The notes beneath the pieces were generated by a model, which was not told the DNA's origin, did not search any database, and saw only the letters and a list, made by a program, of their open reading frames with translations. This document shows positions 31,184 through 41,606 of a DNA stretch of 64,000 nt, in pieces. Source of the DNA: Lelliottia sp. JS-SCA-14 (GTDB lineage Bacteria > Pseudomonadota > Gammaproteobacteria > Enterobacterales > Enterobacteriaceae); contig NZ_CP141606.1 in NCBI RefSeq assembly GCF_035593345.1, forward strand, positions 1,550,001-1,614,000, read 5' to 3'. The stretch's first letter is position 1. The number at the start of each line of letters is the position of its first letter. Made by a program: the position numbers and the translations under genes.

Positions 31184-33361
31184 ATGGCTTTAACCGCTGC
31201 GCTCAAAGCGCAAATTGCCGCCTGGTATAAGGCGTTGCAACAGCAGATCCCCGACTTTATTCCCCGAGCCCCGCAGCGGCAGATGATTGCCGATGTGGCG
31301 AAGACGCTCGCCGGAGACGACGGACGGCATCTGGCGATTGAAGCCCCGACCGGCGTCGGGAAAACCCTCTCCTATTTAATTCCTGGCATTGCGATTGCTC
31401 GCGAAGAGCAAAAAACGCTGGTGGTCAGCACCGCCAACGTGGCATTGCAGGATCAGATCTACAGCAAAGACCTGCCGCTGCTGCGCAAAATCATCCCTAA
31501 GCTGCGCTTCACCGCCGCGTTTGGACGCGGACGTTACGTCTGCCCGCGCAATCTGGCGGGGCTTGCCAGCACCGAAGCGACCCAGCAGGATCTGCTGGCG
31601 TTCCTCGACGATGACCTCACGCCGAACAACAAAGCCGAGCAGGAGCTGTGCGCGAAGCTCAAAGTCGATCTCGACGGCTACAAGTGGGACGGCCTGCGCG
31701 ATCACACGGACAAAGCCATCAGCGATGACCTGTGGCGACGACTGAGCACCGATAAAGCCAGCTGTCTGAACCGCAACTGCCATTACTACCGCGAATGTCC
31801 GTTCTTCGTCGCGCGTCGTGAAATTCAGGAAGCGGAAGTGGTGGTGGCTAACCACGCGCTGGTGATGGCGGCGCTCGAGAGCGAATCGGTCCTGCCGGAC
31901 CCGAAAAATCTCTTACTGGTCCTCGATGAAGGACACCATCTGCCGGACGTGGCGCGCGATGCCTTAGAAATGAGCGCGGAGATCACCGCCCCGTGGTTTC
32001 GTCTGCAGCTCGATCTGTTCTGCAAGCTGATTTCCACCTGCATGGAGCAGTTCCGCCCCAAAACCACGCCGCCGCTGGCGGTGCCTGAGCGGCTGAGTGC
32101 CCATTGCGAAGAGATTTACGCGTTAATCGCCTCGCTGAACACCATTCTCGATCTTTATCTGCCTGCGACTCAGGAGGCCGAACATCGTTTTGCGATGGGC
32201 GAACTGCCGGAGGAGATCATGGAGATCTGCAAACAGCTGGCGAAGCATCTGGAAAAACTGCGCGGGCTGGCGGAGATGTTCCTCAACGATCTCAGCGAAA
32301 AAACCGGCACCCATGACGTGGTGCGCGTGCATCGCGTGCTGCTGCAGATGAACCGCGCCCTGAGCATGTTTGAGAGCCAAAGCAAGCTGTGGCGGCTGGC
32401 GTCGATGGCTCAGGCCTCCGGCGCGCCGGTCACCAAGTGGGCGACGCGGGACGCCAAAGACGGACAAATTCATCTCTACTTCCACTGCGTGGGCATTCGC
32501 GTCAGCGATCAGCTGGAGAAGCTGATCTGGCGCAGCGTGCCGCACGTGGTCGTTACCTCCGCGACGCTGCGTTCCCTGAACAGCTTCTCGCGTTTGCAGG
32601 AGATGAGCGGTCTGAAAGAGAAAGCGGGCGACCGTTTTGTCTCACTGGATTCGCCGTTTAACCACTGCGAGCAGGGCAAACTGGTGATCCCAAAAATGCA
32701 GCACGAGCCGCTGATGGAGCACGAAGAGCAGCACATTGCCGAAATGGCCGCCTATTTCCGCGAGCAGGTCGAGAGCAAAAAATATCCCGGCATGCTGGTG
32801 CTGTTCGCCAGCAACCGCGCGATGCAGCTGTTTTTAACCTATGTCACCGACCTGCGTCTGTTGCTGCTCGTGCAGGGCGATCAGCCGCGCTACCGGCTGG
32901 TGGAAACCCATCGCAAGCGCATTGACGGCGGCGAGCGCAGCGTGCTCGTCGGCTTGCAGTCTTTTGCAGAAGGTCTGGATCTGAAGGGCGATTACCTGAC
33001 CCAGGTGCACATCCATAAAATCGCCTTCCCGCCGATCGACAGCCCGGTGGTGATCACCGAAGGCGAGTGGCTCAAAAGCCTCAACCGCTATCCGTTCGAA
33101 GTGCAAAGCCTGCCCGCGGCGTCCTTCAACCTGATTCAGCAGGTGGGGCGACTGATCCGTAGCCACGGCTGCTGGGGCGAAATCGTCATTTATGATCGAC
33201 GTCTGCTGACCAAAAACTACGGCCAGCGCCTGCTCAACGCACTGCCGGTATTCCCGATCGAGCAGCCCGACGTGCCGGAAGTGACAAAGCGTCCGACGCA
33301 AGTAGTGGCCGCGCGGAAAAAAGCGCCCGGCGCAAGACGCCGTAGTCCCGGCAGAAAATAA
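31184..33361 (+). CDS. dinG: ATP-dependent DNA helicase DinG
   Basis: XPD-like superfamily 2 helicase, 5'-3' polarity, SOS-induced; in E. coli it removes R-loops and helps forks through transcribed regions. At 725 residues it is slightly longer than E. coli DinG, the excess being a basic C-terminal tail. Walker A is APTGVGKTLSYLIP (about residues 49-62), the iron-sulfur cysteines are in RYVCPRN and CLNRNCHYYRECPFF, the DEAH-type box is LDEGHH, and motif VI is QVGRLIRSHG. The start at 31184 (MALTAALKAQ) is used; the upstream extension crosses the LexA box into the IS end. Confidence 0.96.
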   Translation: MALTAALKAQIAAWYKALQQQIPDFIPRAPQRQMIADVAKTLAGDDGRHLAIEAPTGVGKTLSYLIPGIAIAREEQKTLVVSTANVALQDQIYSKDLPLLRKIIPKLRFTAAFGRGRYVCPRNLAGLASTEATQQDLLAFLDDDLTPNNKAEQELCAKLKVDLDGYKWDGLRDHTDKAISDDLWRRLSTDKASCLNRNCHYYRECPFFVARREIQEAEVVVANHALVMAALESESVLPDPKNLLLVLDEGHHLPDVARDALEMSAEITAPWFRLQLDLFCKLISTCMEQFRPKTTPPLAVPERLSAHCEEIYALIASLNTILDLYLPATQEAEHRFAMGELPEEIMEICKQLAKHLEKLRGLAEMFLNDLSEKTGTHDVVRVHRVLLQMNRALSMFESQSKLWRLASMAQASGAPVTKWATRDAKDGQIHLYFHCVGIRVSDQLEKLIWRSVPHVVVTSATLRSLNSFSRLQEMSGLKEKAGDRFVSLDSPFNHCEQGKLVIPKMQHEPLMEHEEQHIAEMAAYFREQVESKKYPGMLVLFASNRAMQLFLTYVTDLRLLLLVQGDQPRYRLVETHRKRIDGGERSVLVGLQSFAEGLDLKGDYLTQVHIHKIAFPPIDSPVVITEGEWLKSLNRYPFEVQSLPAASFNLIQQVGRLIRSHGCWGEIVIYDRRLLTKNYGQRLLNALPVFPIEQPDVPEVTKRPTQVVAARKKAPGARRRSPGRK

Positions 33362-33427
33362 GCAACACTATCGTTGATGGCTTTATCAGGGCTATAGTGT
33401 GTCTATGATGTTGCCAGGAGAAATGTC

Positions 33428-34393
33428 GTGGATTATCGCAAAATTATCAAAGAGGTAGGCCGCGGGAAAAATCACGCCCGCGATCTGGATCAGGAAACTG
33501 CCCGCGCGCTGTACACCCACATGCTGAACGGCGATGTGCCGGAGCTGGAGATGGGCGGCATCTTAATTGCCCTGCGCATTAAAGGCGAAGGCGAAGCGGA
33601 GATGCGCGGGTTTTACGAGGCGATGCAGGCGCAAACCCTGCAACTGACGCCGCCTGTGGCAAAGCCGATGCCGATTGTGATCCCGACCTATAACGGAGCG
33701 CGCAAACAGGCGAACCTCACGCCGCTGCTGGCGGTACTGCTCAACAAGCTGGGCTTTCCGGTGGTGGTGCACGGCGTCAGCGCCGATCCGACGCGCGTAC
33801 TGACAGAAACCATATTTGAATTAATGGGCATTGCGCCCACTCTCCATGCCGGTCAGGCACAGGCCAAACTCGAAGGTCATCACCCGGTCTTTATTCCGGT
33901 CAGCGCACTCTGTCCGCCGCTCGAAAAACAGCTGGATATGCGCTGGCGGATGGGCGTGCGTAACAGCGCGCACACTCTGGCAAAACTGGCGACGCCGTTT
34001 GCGGAAGATGCTGCGCTGCGTCTGTCGAGCGTTTCGCACCCGGAGTATGTCACTCGCGTGGCGGGCTTCTTCGCCGATATTGGCGGTAAAGGGCTGCTGA
34101 TGCACGGCACCGAAGGCGAAGCCTACGCCAATCCGCAGCGCTGTCCGCAGATGACGCTGATCGACAAGCAGGGCACACGTGTGGTGCTCGAGCGCAGTGA
34201 AGAGCCGCCGGGCGAAGTGGTGCTCCCGACGGCGAAAGATGCTGAAACCACGGCCCGCTGGACCGAGCGCTGTCTCGCCGGAATTGAGCCGGTACCGCAT
34301 TCACTGAAGCTACAGATGGCGTGCTGTCTGATGGCGACAGGGGAGACGGATTCCGTTGAGGCTGGGCTGGCGCGCGTGGCGCAGTATTTTTAG
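33428..34393 (+). CDS. ybiB: YbiB, TrpD2-family nucleic-acid-binding protein
   Basis: Homologue of anthranilate phosphoribosyltransferase (TrpD) that has lost the enzyme's role; E. coli YbiB (TrpD2) binds single-stranded nucleic acid and is LexA-linked through dinG. The 321-residue protein keeps the N-terminal helical domain (HARDLDQETARALYTHML) and the glycosyltransferase-3 fold, but not the intact TrpD substrate motifs. It starts with GTG at 33428 (VDYRKIIKEVGRGKNHA), placed after CCAGGAGAA; a nearby ATG is out of frame. It lies 66 bp after dinG and is probably co-transcribed. Confidence 0.92.
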   Translation: MDYRKIIKEVGRGKNHARDLDQETARALYTHMLNGDVPELEMGGILIALRIKGEGEAEMRGFYEAMQAQTLQLTPPVAKPMPIVIPTYNGARKQANLTPLLAVLLNKLGFPVVVHGVSADPTRVLTETIFELMGIAPTLHAGQAQAKLEGHHPVFIPVSALCPPLEKQLDMRWRMGVRNSAHTLAKLATPFAEDAALRLSSVSHPEYVTRVAGFFADIGGKGLLMHGTEGEAYANPQRCPQMTLIDKQGTRVVLERSEEPPGEVVLPTAKDAETTARWTERCLAGIEPVPHSLKLQMACCLMATGETDSVEAGLARVAQYF

Positions 34394-34394
34394 A

Positions 34395-34424
34395 TAAAAA
34401 AAAGCCCGTCCGGTGAGGACGGGC
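34395..34424 (-). terminator. Intrinsic terminator after ybiJ
   Basis: GCCCGTCC (34404-34411), GGTGA loop, GGACGGGC (34417-34424). On the minus strand the stem is followed by eight or nine U residues, so it ends ybiJ. It lies just past the ybiB stop, where it could also hinder read-through from the plus strand. Confidence 0.8.
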
Positions 34425-34510
34425 AAACAAAGGGTAACAACAACAGGGTCAATGAGGGTTGGAGCAACTCGCCAGAGGGTGTAGCGAGCGATGGAGCATA
34501 ATCCGTTGGG

Positions 34511-34771
34511 TTATTTGTAGATAACCGCAGTACCGCTAAGTTTGTTGTTGGTGTTAGCAGAGGTGATGGTGTATCCGCTTGCACCCGCAGCTGACGCTTT
34601 CTCAGCCAGTTTTGCTTCCAGACCGTCCAGCGTGGTCGCGCCTTCTGCACTCACCACACCGATTTTATTCATGTTCTGCGCCTGAGCAGAAGTCACAGAT
34701 TCCGCAGCGAATGCGCCAAATGACAGAGCAGACAGGGCAACAGCGGCAACAGCATATTTGATGGTTTTCAT
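34511..34771 (-). CDS. ybiJ: YbiJ, YhcN/DUF1471 periplasmic stress protein
   Basis: Small secreted protein of 86 residues with a clear signal peptide (MKTIKYAVAAVALSALSFGAFA, cleaved about residue 22) and a DUF1471/YhcN domain. This family includes stress- and biofilm-linked proteins such as BhsA and McbA. The conserved core is NKIGVVSAEGATTLDGLEAKLAEKASAAGASGYTITSA and the C-terminal GTAVIYK. Start at 34771 has a GAGAG ribosome site. A paralogue lies at 35443-35709, on the other side of ybiI. Confidence 0.9.
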   Translation of the reverse strand: MKTIKYAVAAVALSALSFGAFAAESVTSAQAQNMNKIGVVSAEGATTLDGLEAKLAEKASAAGASGYTITSANTNNKLSGTAVIYK

Positions 34772-35056
34772 AGTTAATCTCTCGCAGGTTATTCTGTTAA
34801 GGGGACGATGTTCCGTCGATGTGATAAGTATCACGGTTTTTCGCGAAAGATAAAATCGAAGAGAATTGACAGCGTTGCTCAAAAAAATTGAATGACAAAT
34901 AACTTATTGATTATTAATAAATTCAGAGAGTCGTTTTACAGTTCTTGTCGCTTCGCTTTACAGACGAGGTGAAGAGGGCACGTTTTGCCACGCGATGTTG
35001 AAAAAAGCGTGAGCGTAAAGCTAACTGCTTGCCGCTTCGGTTTAGGTAAAGAAGAG

Positions 35057-35323
35057 TCAACGTAGCTGGCTGTCTTTAGATCCTCTGCGATTATATCCTG
35101 AGTGTGAAGTATTTTTTGAATCTTTATTCTGCTGGCAAGTGATGCAAAGCCGCACGCCTGGCATGGCTTTACGTCGCGCCTCAGGGATAGGCTCGCCACA
35201 CTCTTCGCACTCCACCAAACTTTCACCCTGCGGTAAATCGCTGCGAACGCGCGCAACAGCATCTTCAATCGTACTGTTGATCTGTTCGTTCACTGCATCG
35301 TCATTCGCCCAACCGGATGCCAT
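35057..35323 (-). CDS. ybiI: YbiI, DksA/TraR-type zinc-finger protein
   Basis: Protein of 88 residues, matching E. coli YbiI. It has the DksA/TraR C4 zinc finger CEECGEPIPEARRKAMPGVRLCITC (about residues 37-61) and a basic C-terminus (GYNRRGSKDSQLR). The long coiled coil of DksA is missing, as in TraR-like short forms, so RNA polymerase binding is possible but unproven. The start at 35323 (MASGWANDD) follows a GGAGA ribosome site; longer in-frame versions lack support. Confidence 0.9.
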   Translation of the reverse strand: MASGWANDDAVNEQINSTIEDAVARVRSDLPQGESLVECEECGEPIPEARRKAMPGVRLCITCQQNKDSKNTSHSGYNRRGSKDSQLR

Positions 35324-35442
35324 ATCCGTCTCCTGATAAGTAGAAGCACATAGTATGAATATGGGGTTAAAAAACGCACAGTCAAGAAGGGGGGGGAGAA
35401 AGCACTGCACCTGTTGGGCAGATGCAGCGGGTGTGCGGGGAA

Positions 35443-35709
35443 CTATTTATAGATGGTGGCTGTGCCGAACATATGGTTGTCGCCGCTCGCGGATTCAACA
35501 ACGAACCCTTTCGCCCCTTGTTCACGGGCTTTTTCTGCCAGCTTATGCTGGAGATCGTCCAGATTGGCGGCCCCGGTGGCGGAAACGGTTCCGGCAGGGC
35601 GAAGCTGGCTGGTGTCGTTATCGGTCGTCAGGGACTGAACGGACCATGCGGGAAACGATGCAGCGGCCAGTGCGCCAGCCACAACGATGAGAGTCAGGTA
35701 TTTTTTCAT
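35443..35709 (-). CDS. mcbA: McbA (YbiM), YhcN/DUF1471 periplasmic protein
   Basis: Secreted DUF1471 protein of 88 residues with a signal peptide (about residues 1-23, MKKYLTLIVVAGALAAASFPAWS). The mature part includes LRPAGTVSATGAANLDDLQHKLAEKAREQGAKGFVVESA and ends GTATIYK, nearly the E. coli McbA sequence. McbA is induced by the McbR regulator and affects colanic acid and biofilm in E. coli. ATG at 35709 has AGAGGA 7 bp upstream and is preferred over a GTG two codons earlier. Confidence 0.88.
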   Translation of the reverse strand: MKKYLTLIVVAGALAAASFPAWSVQSLTTDNDTSQLRPAGTVSATGAANLDDLQHKLAEKAREQGAKGFVVESASGDNHMFGTATIYK

Positions 35710-35956
35710 AATCACATCCTCTGAGTCTGAATGACAATGGGTGATTCAGATTAAGTTTAGAAGGTTAGAGAGTGTGATTTAGCGCAAAAATTTGATGGTG
35801 ATCTGCTTATTTTTTGAACGATATAAACTGACAAATGATTGACAGATCATAGACATACAGGTTGCTGATTTTTAGTGATTTGTTGTGGCGGTAAGAGAGT
35901 TATTTACCGTTGGGCCCCCAGAGGGTATCTTACGCCGCTGTGAAAAGGAGAATGCC

Positions 35957-36874
35957 ATGACTGCCCAAAAGCCGGGATTACACCCGCGTAACCGCCACCG
36001 TAGCCGCTACGACATGAATGCCCTGTGTCAAAGCTGCCCGCAACTGCAGGAATTTATCGTGCAGACCCCCGCGGGTGAACCCTCAGTTAATTTTGCCGAT
36101 CCACTGGCGGTAAAAGCGCTGAACAAGGCGCTTTTGGCCCATTTTTATGGCGTGGCGCACTGGGACATTCCGGAAGGTTTTCTCTGTCCACCGGTGCCGG
36201 GGCGTGCGGATTATATCCACCATCTGGCTGATTTACTGGCAGAAAGTAATGGCGGAGAGATCCCGAAACAGGCCACGGTGCTGGATATCGGCACCGGCGC
36301 GAACCTGATTTATCCCCTGATTGGCGCACATGAATATGGCTGGCGCTTTACCGGCAGTGAAACGGGCCCGGAAGCTTTCGCCAGTGCGCAGGCGATTATC
36401 AACGGCAACGAGGGGTTAACCCGCGCCATCCGTTTACGTCGTCAGAAAGATGCCTCCCTGATTTTCAACGGCATCATTCATAAGAATGAAAACTACGATG
36501 CCACAATGTGCAATCCGCCGTTCCATGATTCGGCAGCCACTGCCCGCGCGGGTAGCGAGCGTAAACGCCGCAACCTGGGTCAGGCAGAAGATGGCGCGCT
36601 CAACTTTGGCGGCCAGCAGCACGAACTGTGGTGCGAAGGCGGCGAAGTGGCTTTCATCGAGAAGATGATCGCCGAAAGCCAGCAGTTTGGCCGTCAGGTG
36701 AAGTGGTTTACGACCCTGGTCTCTCGAGGAGATAATTTGCCGCCTCTTTACCGCGCACTGACGAATGTCGGCGCAGTGAAAGTGGTGAAAAAGGAGATGG
36801 CCCAGGGGCAGAAACAGAGCCGCTTTATCGCGTGGTCCTTTATGGATGATGCGAAACGCCGCCGTCCGTTCTGA
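35957..36874 (+). CDS. rlmF: 23S rRNA (adenine(1618)-N6)-methyltransferase
   Basis: SAM-dependent N6-adenine methyltransferase acting on A1618 of 23S rRNA (formerly YbiN). The 305-residue protein has the SAM-binding [15 protein letters not shown] (about residues 107-121) and the catalytic NPPF motif in MCNPPFHDS (about 180). The N-terminal [17 protein letters not shown] is the family signature. Start at 35957 ([10 protein letters not shown]), preceded by AAAAGGAGAA; upstream in-frame sequence has no matching conservation. Confidence 0.95.
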   Translation: MTAQKPGLHPRNRHRSRYDMNALCQSCPQLQEFIVQTPAGEPSVNFADPLAVKALNKALLAHFYGVAHWDIPEGFLCPPVPGRADYIHHLADLLAESNGGEIPKQATVLDIGTGANLIYPLIGAHEYGWRFTGSETGPEAFASAQAIINGNEGLTRAIRLRRQKDASLIFNGIIHKNENYDATMCNPPFHDSAATARAGSERKRRNLGQAEDGALNFGGQQHELWCEGGEVAFIEKMIAESQQFGRQVKWFTTLVSRGDNLPPLYRALTNVGAVKVVKKEMAQGQKQSRFIAWSFMDDAKRRRPF

Positions 36875-36883
36875 CAGGTTTTG

Positions 36884-36914
36884 CCCGGTGGCGCTGCGCT
36901 TACCGGGCCTACAG
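36884..36914. repeat. REP element between rlmF and ybiO
   Basis: GCCCGGTGGCGCTGCG...ACCGGGC followed by CTACA. The element reaches into ybiO: the ybiO stop codon (36909-36911, minus strand) lies in the CCTACAG tail of the REP. Confidence 0.75.
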
Positions 36915-39122
36915 GGTGGGCTCTAGCGGCGGCGGCGGTGACCCCGGCGCAGGCAGTACCTGGTAGGTTTGCACCGGCGGCCGTACATCGGCGAGATCGA
37001 AATGTTTTTTCACCATGCTGTCGAGCGCAAACCGTACCGTCCACTGCTTAAGCGGCTGTGTGGTGAACGACACGCGCAGGGTAAAGGCGGTATTCGTCAG
37101 CCCGACAATCCCGGCAAACGACGGTTCGCCTATCACCAGCCCGCGAATATCCTCCATCTCCATAAGCTCCTCAACCGCCGCTCTCAGCGCCTGTTTCGCT
37201 TTATCCGCATCCTCATGACGATCCACGTCATAATTCGCCACTACTGAACCAATCCCGCGCACAAAGTTCGCAAAGGTCGTAATCGATGACCACGGGATGA
37301 TGTGGTACGCGCCCGTATCCTGGCGCACGCCGACCGACCGAATCGACATTCGTTCGACCGTGCCGGTTAATGGCCCAATCGTCACCAGATCGCCCGTATT
37401 CATCCCGTTCTCAAACTGGATAAAGATCCCGGTAATAATATCTTTCACCAGGGTTTGCGACCCGAAGGAGATGGCCAGACCCAGGGCACCGGCGCCCGCC
37501 AGCAGCGGGGCGATATTCACGCCGATTTCCGAGAGTACAATCATGATGGTGATGGTGCTGATGATGACTGCCAGCGCGTTGCGGAACAGGGTTAACAGCG
37601 TGCGGGCGCGAGCGCTGGGGAGCGGGCGTCCGTGAATATCGGAGACCAGGCGGTTTTCGATCAGGCTGGCGAGCAGCGTCCAGCCGATTGCCGAGAAGAA
37701 GAGGATCAGCGCGATACGGATCAGAATATCCACCGTCTTCTCGCCTGCGCCGTTGTGCATCCAGTTCCAGAAATCAAACAAGCTCCAGGCGCTGAGGAGT
37801 AGCATGATGGCGATGCAAACGGTCAGGATGCGCGCCACTTTCAGCGAGGCGGAGATCCAGCCGTTCACCCGTTTTTGCAGCTCGGGATAATTGCGTTGCA
37901 CCTGCGGCGAGAGGGTGATGGTTTTTGAAATCCAGCGCGACAGCAGGCCGGAGACAAAAGCCGCGATCCCAATGATCGCCAGACTGTGGAAAGTGGCGCC
38001 CATCATAAACTTCAGGCTGTTACCCGGATCGAACAGGGAGAAGAAGCACAGCACGATAAAATAGGCGCTGGCGAGCCAGTGCCAGACCAGCGCGAAGGCG
38101 CGGATAAACAAACTAAAGAAGGAAAGGGAGCGGTCGGCCAAATGCAGCAGCCCGGCGGTGATGGCTTTCTTATTGTGGAAAATCAGATACAGCGCCCAGA
38201 CGGTAATACAGAGCATAATCAGCACGTTGGCGAGTGCGCCGATCTGCACGTTGACCTGATTCGAGATAATCGGTACAGCGACCAGCAGGCCGTAGCCAAT
38301 CAATCCACTCAAAATGCTGAGGCGCAGCGCCCAGTATTTTGCGCCCTGATCATTAACCGAAAACGGACGCAAATCCGGCACGCGTGGGCTGAAGATCAGA
38401 CGTAAAAGGGCTTTGAAAAACTCGATCAGCGCGAAGGCGTTGAGGAACAGGCTTTGCTGGAAGGCGATAGTTTTACTTCCGGCGTTCAGGTTGTCGCTCA
38501 GGAGCTGACCGACAAACAGCGTCAGCGCCAGCAGGAGTAAATCAATCACAAAGGCGCCTGCAATCATCAGCGGCAGATGCAGCCAGCTGCTTTTTTCCCG
38601 ATTTTTTCTGCGCCCCCACTCCCCCATCTTGCGATACAGCGGCCAGGCACACAGCCGCGCCAGCCAGTAAAAAGCGAAGATCGCCCCGGCCAGCATCAGG
38701 AAGTGGCTGGCGGCATTGCCGAAGGTTTGCGGATTAAAGGCTTTGTGCGGGGAGCCAATCAGATTGCGGTAGAGCTGCGCGAAGCGGGCGGAGAGGGCTT
38801 CGCCGTAGTGGCGGCTGACGTCCGTGACGTTCTCTAGCACGGTTTTGTCGCTGGTCACTTCCGGCGGCGTAATACTCGGGACCGGCTCCTGCGGCGGTGT
38901 TTTGGCTACGGTTCGTAGCTGATCGATCAGCTCTTTGCGCGAGGTATCATTCTCCAGCACATCCGCCAGCGCGCCATAGGCCGCTTTCTTTTGCTCAACG
39001 TCAGGTTCCGGCGCGGTGGCTGGCGGCTGAGAGGAGGACGTGCTGGTGGTGACGCCAGGGATGGTGACTGCCTGGGCGGGCGCACCGAACAGGCAAAGCA
39101 AAAGCAGCAGGATCCACGGCAC
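36909..39122 (-). CDS. ybiO: YbiO, MscS-type mechanosensitive channel
   Basis: Large MscS-family channel of 737 residues; in E. coli YbiO is a conductance activated by membrane tension and protects against osmotic downshock. It has a signal peptide (MPWILLLLLCLFGAPAQA), a periplasmic stretch, about eleven membrane segments, and the C-terminal MscS core: pore helix and gate in GAGALGLAISFGSQTLVKDIITGIFI, followed by the beta domain (TGTVERMSIRSVGVRQDTGAYHIIPWSSI). The tail is proline-rich (PGSPPPPLEPTL). The ATG at 39122 gives a proper signal peptide. Confidence 0.94.
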   Translation of the reverse strand: MPWILLLLLCLFGAPAQAVTIPGVTTSTSSSQPPATAPEPDVEQKKAAYGALADVLENDTSRKELIDQLRTVAKTPPQEPVPSITPPEVTSDKTVLENVTDVSRHYGEALSARFAQLYRNLIGSPHKAFNPQTFGNAASHFLMLAGAIFAFYWLARLCAWPLYRKMGEWGRRKNREKSSWLHLPLMIAGAFVIDLLLLALTLFVGQLLSDNLNAGSKTIAFQQSLFLNAFALIEFFKALLRLIFSPRVPDLRPFSVNDQGAKYWALRLSILSGLIGYGLLVAVPIISNQVNVQIGALANVLIMLCITVWALYLIFHNKKAITAGLLHLADRSLSFFSLFIRAFALVWHWLASAYFIVLCFFSLFDPGNSLKFMMGATFHSLAIIGIAAFVSGLLSRWISKTITLSPQVQRNYPELQKRVNGWISASLKVARILTVCIAIMLLLSAWSLFDFWNWMHNGAGEKTVDILIRIALILFFSAIGWTLLASLIENRLVSDIHGRPLPSARARTLLTLFRNALAVIISTITIMIVLSEIGVNIAPLLAGAGALGLAISFGSQTLVKDIITGIFIQFENGMNTGDLVTIGPLTGTVERMSIRSVGVRQDTGAYHIIPWSSITTFANFVRGIGSVVANYDVDRHEDADKAKQALRAAVEELMEMEDIRGLVIGEPSFAGIVGLTNTAFTLRVSFTTQPLKQWTVRFALDSMVKKHFDLADVRPPVQTYQVLPAPGSPPPPLEPTL

Positions 39123-39259
39123 GGCTTCCTCCGGTGAAGAAAATGTTCAGCAAAATGATAAGTATAGATGGCAGGTGGGGGAGGGGAGTTTTTGGGAACA
39201 ATCCGGCATAAAAAAGCCGGGCCATTGAGAGGCCCGGCAGGTAGCAAGCAAAGCGATGA

Positions 39260-39982
39260 TCAGGAGACGTGCTGCAAGAACTCCTGCAAGCGCTGGCTTG
39301 GTGGGTTCGCAATCAGCTCCTGCGGATTACCATCTTCCGCAATACGCCCTTTGTCGATGAAGATCAGTCGGGAGGCCACTTTCTCGGCAAAACCGATTTC
39401 GTGGGTCACGATGACCATTGTCATCCCTTCTTCCGCCAGGTCCTGCATAACCTTTAATACTTCGTGGCGCAGTTCCGGGTCGAGCGCGGAGGTCGGCTCA
39501 TCGAACAGCATCATTTTCGGTTTCACGGCCAGCGCACGGGCGATAGCTACACGCTGCTGCTGGCCACCGGACAGCTCAGACGGATAGTGATGAGAACGCT
39601 CGGCAAGGCCGACTTTCGCCAGCAGCTCTTTGGCCAGCTTCTCAGCCGCCGCTTTGTTGGCTCCGCGCACGCGCAGAGGACCGAACATCACGTTTTCCAG
39701 CGCCGTCAGGTGCGGGAAGAGATAAAACTGCTGGAACACCATGCCCGCTTCCTGACGAATCAGGCGCTCGTCCACTTTCGGGTCGTTGACCTTCAGGCCG
39801 TCGACGATCAGATCGCCGCTGGTGATCTCTTCGAGCTTGTTGATGCAGCGCAGCAGGGTTGATTTACCCGAGCCTGACGGCCCGATAATCACGACCACTT
39901 CGCCCTGTTTGATATCCAGATCGATATTGTGCAGCACCTGGGTTGGACCGAAGTGCTTGGAGACGTTTTTAAATTCAATCAC
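39260..39982 (-). CDS. glnQ: Glutamine ABC transporter ATP-binding protein
   Basis: ATPase of the high-affinity glutamine importer GlnHPQ. The 240-residue protein has Walker [10 protein letters not shown] (about residues 34-42), signature [15 protein letters not shown], Walker [14 protein letters not shown], and H-loop VTHE. It overlaps glnP by 4 bp and is the last gene of the nitrogen-regulated glnHPQ operon. Confidence 0.98.
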   Translation of the reverse strand: MIEFKNVSKHFGPTQVLHNIDLDIKQGEVVVIIGPSGSGKSTLLRCINKLEEITSGDLIVDGLKVNDPKVDERLIRQEAGMVFQQFYLFPHLTALENVMFGPLRVRGANKAAAEKLAKELLAKVGLAERSHHYPSELSGGQQQRVAIARALAVKPKMMLFDEPTSALDPELRHEVLKVMQDLAEEGMTMVIVTHEIGFAEKVASRLIFIDKGRIAEDGNPQELIANPPSQRLQEFLQHVS

Positions 39983-40638
39983 AGGATTTTCATCCTTCTT
40001 TCAAGGCGACGCAGAACAAAGCTCAGCAGCAGCGTAATAATCAGATAAACCACCGCCACGGCACTCCAGATTTCCAGTGCGCGGAAGTTACCGGCAATGA
40101 TCTCCTGGCCCTGACGGGTCAATTCGGCCACGCCGATAACGATAAACAGCGAGGTATCCTTGATACTGATAATCCACTGGTTACCGAGCGGTGGCAGCAT
40201 GCGGCGCAGCGCCAGCGGCAGGATCACGTGGCGGATGGTCTCGCGACGAGACAGACCCAGCGCCAGACCCGCTTCGCTAAAGCCTTTATGAATCGACAGC
40301 ACCGCGCCGCGCGTGATTTCCGCGATGTAGGCGCCGGAGTTGATCATAATGGTCACCACGGCGGCACTGAACGGGTCAATGCGCAGATCGGTGAAGGCCA
40401 TTGGCAGGGCGAAGTAGATGAACATGACCTGCACGACGATAGGCGTCCCGCGGATCACTTCGATGAAAACCAGTGCGATGTGGTTAGCAATCCAGCCGCC
40501 GTAGGTGCGAGCGAAACCAGCCACGAGGCCGATAAACAACCCGCCAACCAGACCGAGGACCGAAATCCACAGGGTCATTTTGGCGCCTTCAAGCAAGAGA
40601 GGAATGGCAGGCCAGATGGCGCTCCAGTCAAACTGCAT
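39979..40638 (-). CDS. glnP: Glutamine ABC transporter permease
   Basis: Inner-membrane permease of GlnHPQ, 219 residues, about five membrane segments (HisM/GlnP type). The EAA-loop that docks GlnQ reads [34 protein letters not shown]. It lies 79 bp after glnH and overlaps glnQ by 4 bp. Confidence 0.97.
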   Translation of the reverse strand: MQFDWSAIWPAIPLLLEGAKMTLWISVLGLVGGLFIGLVAGFARTYGGWIANHIALVFIEVIRGTPIVVQVMFIYFALPMAFTDLRIDPFSAAVVTIMINSGAYIAEITRGAVLSIHKGFSEAGLALGLSRRETIRHVILPLALRRMLPPLGNQWIISIKDTSLFIVIGVAELTRQGQEIIAGNFRALEIWSAVAVVYLIITLLLSFVLRRLERRMKIL

Positions 40639-40717
40639 GATAATTTCCTGTTACCGTGGTTCTAAAAGTGCAGGGGCGAAAGGTCGCCCCTGAGCGTACT
40701 TCTTGTTTTAAGAATAA

Positions 40718-41512
<795 letters not shown>

Positions 41513-41514
41513 CT

Positions 41515-41535
41515 ACATGAAAAAATCGTGCCAAC
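41515..41535 (-). promoter_or_regulatory. glnHp2-like sigma-54 promoter
   Basis: On the minus strand TTGGCACGATTTTTTCATG matches the -24 element (TGGCAC, GG at 41532-41531), with the -12 dinucleotide as TC (41520-41519) instead of GC. It lies about 50-65 bp upstream of the glnH start and has paired NtrC sites at the correct distance. Confidence 0.65.
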
Positions 41536-41606
41536 ATTGCAACTCATTGTTTTGCAAAGAGGATGATGTCATGTGTTGCACAATAAACGATGCAAACCCC
41601 TTTTGA

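Noticed and set aside
34936..35268. 110-codon minus-strand frame overlapping ybiI
   Set aside because: Out of frame with the conserved zinc-finger protein YbiI and without any recognised motif.
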